In this document: one piece after another, positions 58,215-64,000 of the stretch
Numbering within the stretch: the stretch's first letter is position 1
Layout of the letters: each line of letters starts with the position of its first letter
Assembly: GCF_040813715.1 (NCBI RefSeq)
Contig: NZ_JBFOCH010000011.1
Source: Mesorhizobium_K marinum
Lineage (GTDB): Bacteria; Pseudomonadota; Alphaproteobacteria; Rhizobiales; Rhizobiaceae
Direction: 5' to 3' (one strand)
DNA length: 64,000 nt
Translations under genes and position numbers: made by a program
Notes under the pieces: model-generated
Databases searched by the model: none
What the model was told of the DNA's origin: nothing
The model's input: the letters and a program-made list of their open reading frames with translations, nothing else

Positions 58215-59579
58215 GTGCGTCAGGTGTTGACAGGCATGGCTCATCGGAAATTCATTTCCCGCAAACCGGCTCTGTTGGCGCTGCTCGCGTTGGCGATAGG
58301 CAGCCTGGTCGCGGCCCCGGCTCAGGCCAATTCGAAATACGCGGCGATCGTGGTCGACGCCAACACCGGCAAGACGCTCTTTTCGTCGAGCGCCGACGAG
58401 CCGCGCTACCCGGCGTCGCTGACCAAGATGATGACGCTCTACCTGACCTTCGAGGCGCTCGCGAGCGGCAAGCTCAAGACGTCGTCGACCGTCACCTTCT
58501 CGAAGAACGCATCGGCCGAGCCTCCCACCAAGCTCGGCGTCAAGGCCGGCGGCTCGGTGACCGTCGAAACCGCCATCCTGTCGCTGGTGACGAAGTCGGC
58601 GAACGACTCCGCGACCGCGCTCGCCGAGAAGCTCGGCGGGTCCGAAGCGGGCTTCGCCCGGATGATGACCGCGAAGGCCCGCCAGCTCGGCATGACCGGC
58701 ACCATTTTCCGCAACGCCCACGGCCTGCCGAACGACGCGCAGCGCTCGACGGCGCGCGACATGGCGACCCTCGGTATCGCCCTGCGTGAGCACTTCCCGC
58801 AGTACTACGACTACTTCTCGACGCGCTCCTTCAAGTACGGCAAGCAGCGCCTGGCGAACCACAATCGCCTGCTCGGCCGCATCAAGGGCGTCGACGGAAT
58901 CAAGACCGGCTACACCCGCGCCTCTGGCTTCAACCTCGTCTCGTCGGTGTCCGACGGCAACCGCCGCATCGTCGCGGTCGTCATGGGCGGCCGCACCGCG
59001 AAGTCGCGCGACGACCATATGGCCGAACTCATCCGCACCTGGCTGCCGAAAGCTTCGGGTCGGCGCGGCGGCGGCGACCTCGTCGCGAAGGCGGCGGACG
59101 AATCCGGCAAGTCGCCGATCCGCGCGCTTGCCGCGCTGCTGCCCGGAAGCGGCGCACCGAAGCCCAAGCCGCGCCCGGAGGAGAACATCGCCGCCTATGC
59201 CGGCATCGAGGAAGAGACTGTCGAGCAGGGTTCGGCCGAACCCGAGGTCGAAGTCGTCGAGCAGGCCTACGCCGACCCGATCGCCGCGCGCATGGCCGAC
59301 ATCGACCCGATCAACACCGCCGCCGTGCCGAAGTCTGGCTGGGCGATCCAGGTCGCGTCGTCGCCGAGCGAGGTCGAGGCGCGTGCCTTCCTGACCAGGA
59401 CGACCCGCAGCGCCCGCGACGTCCTCGCCTCTGCGTCGCCCTACACCATGACATACGACAAGGATGGCGTGACCTACTACCGCGCGCGCTTCGGCGGCTT
59501 CGACTCGAAGAACGCCGCCTGGAACGCCTGCGGTGCCCTGAAGAAGAAGAAGATCGATTGTTATGCCGTCCAGCAGTAG
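58215..59579 (+). CDS. D-alanyl-D-alanine carboxypeptidase with SPOR domain
   Basis: This penicillin-binding protein trims the terminal D-alanine of peptidoglycan stems. The 454-residue protein has a signal peptide (to about residue 38, APAQANS), the active-site motifs SLTK (Ser68-Lys71), SAN (128-130) and KTG (230-232), a linker of about 90 residues rich in Pro, Glu and Ala, and a C-terminal SPOR domain (about 370-454) that binds denuded glycan at the septum. The GTG at 58215 has an AAAGGA site; an ATG at 58236 is also possible. The SPOR fusion suggests action at division sites. Confidence 0.94.
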   Translation: MRQVLTGMAHRKFISRKPALLALLALAIGSLVAAPAQANSKYAAIVVDANTGKTLFSSSADEPRYPASLTKMMTLYLTFEALASGKLKTSSTVTFSKNASAEPPTKLGVKAGGSVTVETAILSLVTKSANDSATALAEKLGGSEAGFARMMTAKARQLGMTGTIFRNAHGLPNDAQRSTARDMATLGIALREHFPQYYDYFSTRSFKYGKQRLANHNRLLGRIKGVDGIKTGYTRASGFNLVSSVSDGNRRIVAVVMGGRTAKSRDDHMAELIRTWLPKASGRRGGGDLVAKAADESGKSPIRALAALLPGSGAPKPKPRPEENIAAYAGIEEETVEQGSAEPEVEVVEQAYADPIAARMADIDPINTAAVPKSGWAIQVASSPSEVEARAFLTRTTRSARDVLASASPYTMTYDKDGVTYYRARFGGFDSKNAAWNACGALKKKKIDCYAVQQ

Positions 59580-59619
59580 CTGGACGACACCCTCCGGTAT
59601 GTATCGTGTCGAAGGAGAA

Positions 59620-60315
59620 CTACCCGTGATTGGACAACAGGACGTCCTTGGCCTCGTTGATCCGGGCCGCCAGGAACGAGGTGCCCCCGAGGTCGGGATG
59701 CAGGCGCTGCATCAGGCGGCGGTGCGCCTTTCGGATATCCGCCGTGGTGGCGCCCGCTTCAAGACCAAGGACCTTGTAGGCCTCCTCCTTAGTCATGGGG
59801 CCAGAACCTGGCGCAACACCATGCCGCTCGCCACCATCCGCCTCAGCGTCCTCTCGCCAGGCGGGAAAGCGGCCGTCAAGATACGTCTCCAGTAGCTGGC
59901 GGCTCTCGAAGTCCGCCGCCAGTTCCTCGCGCAGCTGCATCAGTTGTTTCCGCGACAGGCTGGACAGGAGCTTCTGCTCGAAGGTTCCGGCCAGCACCAT
60001 GCCTTCCAGCCCGCCGCTGTCGTGGTCGAGTTCCATCTCGAGCGCCGCGGTCCGCACGGTCGAGCGCTGGCCCGTCGATCGCGTCCGGGTGCGACGGACG
60101 CGCCCGAAGCTGTACCACCCAGCGGCGAGCGACAGCAGCATGCCGCCGACGCCGGCCCGGCCGAGCGCGATCAGCCCGAAACCTGCGACCCCGAGCACCA
60201 CCGGCCCCGCCAGCCGCACCGCCCCGGCAAGCTGCCTCGCATCGACGCGCAGGAATGCCGCGACGAGACCGGCCGCCACGAGCGCTGCCGCCACGATGCC
60301 GATCGTCGCGCTCAT
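59620..60315 (-). CDS. Membrane-anchored J-domain protein
   Basis: The 231-residue protein has two or three N-terminal membrane helices (about residues 1-65), a cytoplasmic region with KLLSSLSRKQLMQLREELAADFESRQLLETYLD, and a C-terminal J domain with the HPD tripeptide (about residue 206, LHPDLGG). The layout is like the mitochondrial import protein Tim14/Pam18, itself of alphaproteobacterial origin. It would recruit DnaK to the inner membrane; the substrate is unknown. Its ATG at 60315 overlaps the VWA gene's stop (ATGA). Confidence 0.85.
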   Translation of the reverse strand: MSATIGIVAAALVAAGLVAAFLRVDARQLAGAVRLAGPVVLGVAGFGLIALGRAGVGGMLLSLAAGWYSFGRVRRTRTRSTGQRSTVRTAALEMELDHDSGGLEGMVLAGTFEQKLLSSLSRKQLMQLREELAADFESRQLLETYLDGRFPAWREDAEADGGERHGVAPGSGPMTKEEAYKVLGLEAGATTADIRKAHRRLMQRLHPDLGGTSFLAARINEAKDVLLSNHG

Positions 60316-61046
60316 CCGCCCCGGCCCCGCATCTGCTCGATCATCAGCCTGTCCTCGGGCCGGTCGCGGCTTTCGAGCGCCTTGAGCCCGCCGCTGGCGA
60401 ACACCGCCACCGACGAGAGCAGGCCGGCAAGCGTCGCGGCCGCGTTGCGGTCGAAGCGGAACCAGGCGCCCTTCGACAGCCGGGCTATCTCCTTGAAGGC
60501 CTTTTCCGCGACCCCGTCCCTGCCCTCCTGGAAAACGAACACCGGCACGCCGCGCAGGCCCAGCCGTCCTGCCTTGTCGGCGAGATCGTCGACCTCCTCT
60601 TCCATGGCGTCGCCGATATAGACCAGCGCGTCGATCTTGCTCCGCTCCGCCTCCTTCAGCGCGTGGCCGAGCACCTTGCCGATCTGGGTGTGGCCGCCGC
60701 GGCAGGCGATATCGGTCATCAGTCGCTTCAGTTCGTCGGTATTGTCGGCGAATCTGGAGGCCCGGCATTCACCGAGGCCGCGAAAATAGACGAGCTGCAC
60801 GGCGAGCGATCCGGCCTTTCCGACCGCGTCGAACATCTGCGCCTGCAGCGCGCAGGCGAGATCCCAGGTCGGCTGGCGGCTCATCGTCGCGTCGAGCGCC
60901 AGGATCAGCCGCCCGCCGGCGCCCCCTCGCGTCTGCGCCACAGCCCGCACCTGCCGCAGGAATGCGTCGATCTCGCCGGATGACGACCGCTTCTCGGGCG
61001 CCTTCGCGTCGCCCCTTGCCGGAACCGGTCTTTTCTCCTCACTCAT
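60312..61046 (-). CDS. VWA domain protein
   Basis: The 244-residue protein has a von Willebrand factor A domain with a MIDAS motif, here DATMS (in ILALDATMSRQ), and the second metal loop GGHTQIGK. A charged N-terminus of about 40 residues precedes it. No signal peptide is seen, so it should be cytoplasmic. It is translationally coupled to the J-domain protein, which suggests joint work on protein complexes, but nothing in the sequence shows the target. The ATG at 61046 is preferred over a TTG six bases upstream. Confidence 0.82.
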   Translation of the reverse strand: MSEEKRPVPARGDAKAPEKRSSSGEIDAFLRQVRAVAQTRGGAGGRLILALDATMSRQPTWDLACALQAQMFDAVGKAGSLAVQLVYFRGLGECRASRFADNTDELKRLMTDIACRGGHTQIGKVLGHALKEAERSKIDALVYIGDAMEEEVDDLADKAGRLGLRGVPVFVFQEGRDGVAEKAFKEIARLSKGAWFRFDRNAAATLAGLLSSVAVFASGGLKALESRDRPEDRLMIEQMRGRGG

Positions 61047-61130
61047 GCGCAAAACATGTGACGGTGCGGCATAGCTTGCAAGGGCGCTGTTCCTGCGGGC
61101 GCGATTTTGCGCCTCCCGGCCCCGTTGGGG

Positions 61131-61766
61131 TCACATCCCCGTTCCTCCGCCGCTCGTCGGATCGACCAGCAGCAGGGCGAGCATGAGAGCGGCAACGGCG
61201 GCGATCCATGCGGCGGCGATGCGCAGCCCGATGCCCACCCATTGCGCGGTGAAACGCGCCCGCAGCGAGCCGACAGCGAACGCAAGATAGACCAGTGCGA
61301 GGTTCGCCCCGACGAACGAGCCGGCCAGCGTCACGATCACCGGCCATGCCGGTCCTTCGTCCGGGATCGACGCCACCCCGAGGAAGAGGCCGGTCCAAGC
61401 CGAGATCGCGACGCAGGGCGCCGTCAGCTTTGGTGTGAGGAGCGCAGCCAGAATCGCAGCGGCGATGCCGCCTGCCAGAAGTGCGGTGTCTTCCAGGCCG
61501 CGCAACCAGCCCCATTGGCCAAGCGCGATTCCCGCCAGGCAAGAAACCGCGAAGGCCGGCCAGCAGTATCTGAAGGGCCCGGGCCATCTGAGCCCGAGCA
61601 GGAGTCCGGCCGCCAGCAGCGACAGCAGCTGCGGCGGCGTAGACAGGGGATGCAGCATGCCGAGATAAAAACCCTGCATGCCGGGAATTGGGCTGTGCGC
61701 CGCCGCCTCGTCCGCCGACGCGACCAGAAAAAGGAACGCGAGGGCAATCCCCCGGCCGGTCGTCAC
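61131..61766 (-). CDS. HupE/UreJ family membrane protein (second of a pair)
   Basis: The 211-residue protein has a signal-like lead (residues 1-23, ending AAAHSPIPGM) and six to seven membrane helices. The histidine just after the cleavage site (AHSPIPG) is typical of HupE/UreJ, and GMLHPLS follows as the first-helix motif. Family members carry nickel or related metals. The GTG start at 61766 comes directly after the TAG of the upstream homologue (zero-base spacing), so they are read as a pair. No urease or hydrogenase genes are nearby. Confidence 0.75.
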   Translation of the reverse strand: MTTGRGIALAFLFLVASADEAAAHSPIPGMQGFYLGMLHPLSTPPQLLSLLAAGLLLGLRWPGPFRYCWPAFAVSCLAGIALGQWGWLRGLEDTALLAGGIAAAILAALLTPKLTAPCVAISAWTGLFLGVASIPDEGPAWPVIVTLAGSFVGANLALVYLAFAVGSLRARFTAQWVGIGLRIAAAWIAAVAALMLALLLVDPTSGGGTGM

Positions 61767-62366
61767 CTATGCGAGGCCAAGCAGGAAGCCGAAGCCGACC
61801 ATCGAGATGATGCCGCCGGCTGCGCGGACCGCGATCCTGCCCGCCGGCTTCTTGACCGGCAGCCCGAAGCCGATGCCGACCAGATGCAGCAGCCCGGTCG
61901 CGATGACGAAACCGACGGCGTATGCGAAGGAATTGGCCGCATACGGCAGTTCGGTCCCGTGCGCATGTCCGTGGAAGATCGCGAACGCGCCGACGATGAT
62001 CGCCGCGATCCAGAGCGGCGGCCTTGCTGCGAACGCGATCAAGAGACCGAGCACGATTGCCGATGCCGCAATGCCTGTTTCGACGGCCGGGACGGGTACG
62101 CCGACAATGCCCAGAACCGCGCCAAACGCCATCACCAGCGGGAACACCACCGGCAGCAGCCACATCGCCGGTGCGCCAAGGAATGCGCCCCACAGGCCGA
62201 CGGCAACCATCGCCAACACGTGATCCCAGCCGAGGATCGGGTGACTGAAACCGCTTAGGAAACCGCCGGCGACGCTCGTACCCGTATGCGCCAGCGCCAG
62301 GGAGGGCAGAAGGGCGGCGCCCGCGAGAAGCAACGAAGCAAAAAGAACGCGAAAGAAATCCGGCAT
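61767..62366 (-). CDS. HupE/UreJ family membrane protein (first of a pair)
   Basis: The 199-residue protein has a signal peptide (residues 1-26, ending LALAHTG) and the family motif GFSHPILGWDHVLAMVAVGLWGAFLG in the first helices, plus FHGHAHGTELPYAANSFAYAVGFV with several histidines. HupE/UreJ proteins move nickel, and in some bacteria are linked to cobalt. It is followed without spacing by a second, diverged member of the same family. The ATG at 62366 gives the signal peptide. I found no B12 riboswitch or metal-regulator box upstream. Confidence 0.88.
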   Translation of the reverse strand: MPDFFRVLFASLLLAGAALLPSLALAHTGTSVAGGFLSGFSHPILGWDHVLAMVAVGLWGAFLGAPAMWLLPVVFPLVMAFGAVLGIVGVPVPAVETGIAASAIVLGLLIAFAARPPLWIAAIIVGAFAIFHGHAHGTELPYAANSFAYAVGFVIATGLLHLVGIGFGLPVKKPAGRIAVRAAGGIISMVGFGFLLGLA

Positions 62367-62540
62367 CGAAGTTTCCCCGAAGCAGCGACCCAGTCCCCGC
62401 AAGCAATGCGGCATGGCGCACCGGCAAACCTGCAGGAGATCGGCGTTCGTTACAACTCGAATGTCATGATTGCAGTGGCGCGATCGCGCCAGTCGCCCCA
62501 GCGCCAAACGCCCGGCTTCGTCGCCGAAGCAACGACGCCC

Positions 62541-62978
62541 CTAGAGCAATCCGAGTTCCGCCAGTTCCTGCCTCAGCTTCGGCGGCATCTCGGCAATGCC
62601 GTCGCGGCCCTTGCCGAGATCGGCGGGCGCTTCCTTCTGCTGGAGATACCGCCAGCCCTGGAAGGCGCGGCGCGGCTGCCACTCGGTCCTGACCACCGCC
62701 GGATCGAGAATGAGACGGCAGCGCGAGATGCCCTCGTCGTCGATGAACGGCCGAACCTCGAGCAGGCGCTGGCGGCACTGCACGCTGCCCTTGATGACCC
62801 AGTAGAGCGAGCCGCCCTCGACGAGTTCGGCGGCGCGGGTCGGCACCATGCGCGTGGTGTGGAAATGCTCCACCGGTTCGCCGGCGCGGCGGCGCTGGTC
62901 GAGCTTCATCGCGATCCACTCTTCCAGATCCTCGACGCTCTCGCAGCCGACGCACAGTTTGAGGAGGTTCAGGGCCAT
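62541..62978 (-). CDS. DUF1489 family protein
   Basis: The 145-residue protein matches the DUF1489 family: MALNLLKLCVGCESVEDLEEWI at the start, HTTRMVPTRAAELVEGGSLYWVIKGSVQCRQRLLEV, and a C-terminal RAFQGWRYLQQKEAPADLG. The family is nearly restricted to alphaproteobacteria and has no known function. The ATG at 62978 begins the conserved part. An RNA-related role might be guessed from its basic, compact nature, but nothing here shows it. Confidence 0.85.
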   Translation of the reverse strand: MALNLLKLCVGCESVEDLEEWIAMKLDQRRRAGEPVEHFHTTRMVPTRAAELVEGGSLYWVIKGSVQCRQRLLEVRPFIDDEGISRCRLILDPAVVRTEWQPRRAFQGWRYLQQKEAPADLGKGRDGIAEMPPKLRQELAELGLL

Positions 62979-63092
62979 GCCCCGAAATTTAGCGACCGCG
63001 CGGCGGCGGTTCAATCGCCGGTCGCGTTATGCACAGGGGCAATGCGTGCCTGACACCGCTTCCGTTCCCGATTGCATCCGCGTGACATGCAG

Positions 63093-63125
63093 GAAGGGTG
63101 GGGAAGCCTGGCTGCCCCACCCTTC
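63093..63125 (-). terminator. Terminator hairpin after the alkyl sulfatase gene
   Basis: A perfect 11-bp stem (GAAGGGTGGGG/CCCCACCCTTC) with an 11-base loop lies 5 bases past the alkyl sulfatase stop. The U-run is weak. Confidence 0.65.
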
Positions 63126-63129
63126 GTCG

Positions 63130-64000
63130 TTATCGTGAAGCCAGGTCGATCGGTTCCTTGGAGAAATCGAAGAACGACGCGAACAGTTCAAGGCCGGCAA
63201 GATCGCCATTGGCCGAGGCGGTTCCGGCCGCGATCGCATCCTTGATCGCCGACTTGCCGAGCACGAAATCGTAGACCACGCTGCTCGGCAGGCTTACGAC
63301 CAGGTCCGCATTGTCGGGGATCTCTTCATAGAATGCGGCAATGCCGTTGCGTACGTGGAAACCATAACCTTCCTCACGGTCGGTTATGTTGAAGCCGATC
63401 TTGAAATCCGCTCCGGTCGCCTTTGCGGCATCGATCTTCACCCTCAGATTCTCGAGGATCGTCCCGACGGAGAACTGCTGGATGATGACCGGATTGGCGA
63501 AGTCGAACGCGCCGGACCTGTCGAGGCTTCCGTCCAGCTCGGCGGCGCCGCTGATCGCGAAACCGCGCCAATAGATGTTTGCCTGGTCGTAGCCCCAGGC
63601 CCGCATCGCCTCGGCTTTCAAGAGCCTTGCTTCCTTGTCCCCGGGGTTGGCCCGGATCGCCTGCGTCATGATCTCCATGGCCCAGCCGTAGTCCTTCGCC
63701 TTGATGGCCGTGCGCGCCAGTTCCTTGACGCTGTCGGCGCCGCCCATGGCCGAGACATACAGCCTGGCCTTTCGCTCGACGGAAGGCGTCGCCAGTTGCG
63801 TGGCATCGCCCGAGAACCATCCGAGATAGCCGTTGTAGACGTTTCGAACGACATGCGCGACGCTGCCATAGAACTCCTGCAGCCAGGGGTCTTTCCTGAG
63901 ATTTTCAGGCAGTTCGATCAGGTCCACCAGTTCTTCGGGCGTCGCGCCCTTGTTGATCTGGCGGATCGACTGGTCGTGCACATACTGAATCGCATCGCGA
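63130..64000 (-). CDS. Alkyl sulfatase (SdsA1-like), C-terminal part
   Basis: The visible ~290 residues are the C-terminal part of a class of alkyl sulfatases of the metallo-beta-lactamase fold. They include the end of the catalytic-region signature (RDAIQYVHDQSIRQINKGATPEELVDLI), the dimerisation domain (YNGYLGWFSGDATQLATPSVERKA and onward), and the SCP2-like C-terminal domain (about the last 125 residues). These enzymes free alcohols from alkyl sulfates such as detergents. The zinc-binding N-terminal domain and the start are beyond the right edge. Confidence 0.85.
   Translation of the reverse strand, partial: RDAIQYVHDQSIRQINKGATPEELVDLIELPENLRKDPWLQEFYGSVAHVVRNVYNGYLGWFSGDATQLATPSVERKARLYVSAMGGADSVKELARTAIKAKDYGWAMEIMTQAIRANPGDKEARLLKAEAMRAWGYDQANIYWRGFAISGAAELDGSLDRSGAFDFANPVIIQQFSVGTILENLRVKIDAAKATGADFKIGFNITDREEGYGFHVRNGIAAFYEEIPDNADLVVSLPSSVVYDFVLGKSAIKDAIAAGTASANGDLAGLELFASFFDFSKEPIDLASR

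Noticed and set aside
62367..62540. B12 riboswitch or Zur/Nur box upstream of the HupE/UreJ pair
   Set aside because: A GCCACTG string occurs but the B12 box and the order of conserved parts are missing, and no convincing palindromic metal-regulator box was found.

Overview
The window is about 64 kb of GC-rich chromosomal DNA from an alphaproteobacterium of the order Hyphomicrobiales (Rhizobiales). Mesorhizobium or a related Phyllobacteriaceae genus is the best fit. The evidence is the gene order (eno-ftsB-pdhA-pdhB-pdhC; trpD-trpC-moaC-moeA-lexA; rpsB-tsf-pyrH-frr-uppS-cdsA-rseP-bamA-lpxD-fabZ-lpxA-lpxI-lpxB-gltA; clpS-clpA), an E1-beta subunit with its own lipoyl domain, EipB, DUF1489 and DUF4031 proteins, and a GTTC-N7-GTTC SOS box. 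Almost everything is housekeeping. I see no tRNA, rRNA, CRISPR, prophage or insertion sequence. This assignment rests on recognised families and synteny, not on a database search.

Layout. 1-7.0 kb, minus strand: pyruvate dehydrogenase genes (pdhC cut by the left edge), ftsB, eno, a PRC-barrel protein, a dodecin and kdsA. 7.3-12.7 kb: a more variable block with a YitT-like membrane protein, a dCache-HAMP class III nucleotidyl cyclase, a RidA-like protein and a GT90 glycosyltransferase overlapping pyrG. 12.7-19.1 kb: pyrG, an L,D-transpeptidase, secG, an EamA transporter, arsC and tpiA. 19.3-25.6 kb, plus strand: ppiD, trpD, trpC, moaC, moeA and lexA with two SOS boxes. 25.6-31.1 kb: comEC (minus), gltX and gltA. 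31.1-44.7 kb, minus strand: the translation / envelope cluster from rpsB to lpxB. 44.9-51.2 kb: DUF4031, eipB, a RidA protein, a glycerophosphodiesterase, a COG3146 acyltransferase, an SMR pump, a HIT protein and azlCD. 51.3-54.5 kb: a second cyclase, an Amt transporter and an unlisted 57-residue membrane protein. 54.6-64 kb: clpA, clpS, a phasin with a PhaR-type operator, a D,D-carboxypeptidase with a SPOR domain, a J-domain protein coupled to a VWA protein, two tandem HupE/UreJ proteins, DUF1489, and the C-terminal part of an alkyl sulfatase cut by the right edge.

How the genes fit together. Much of the window feeds the envelope: kdsA, pyrG (CTP for CMP-Kdo), lpxD/A/I/B and fabZ for lipid A, bamA and ppiD for outer-membrane proteins, uppS, cdsA, the L,D-transpeptidase and the D,D-carboxypeptidase for wall and phospholipid, and secG for export. 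A second theme is central carbon flow: eno, tpiA, the PDH complex and gltA.

The main caution is assembly quality. Sixteen short N runs occur. Most are flanked by two near-copies of the same sequence, so genes across them (pdhB, both cyclases, the GT90 gene, tpiA, bamA, the COG3146 gene) look longer than they are or are split. Removing one copy restores the reading frame in every case I checked. Several copy pairs differ by mostly silent substitutions, so the source was probably a mixed population or metagenome. At bamA and upstream of amt the two versions differ in content, not only by single bases.
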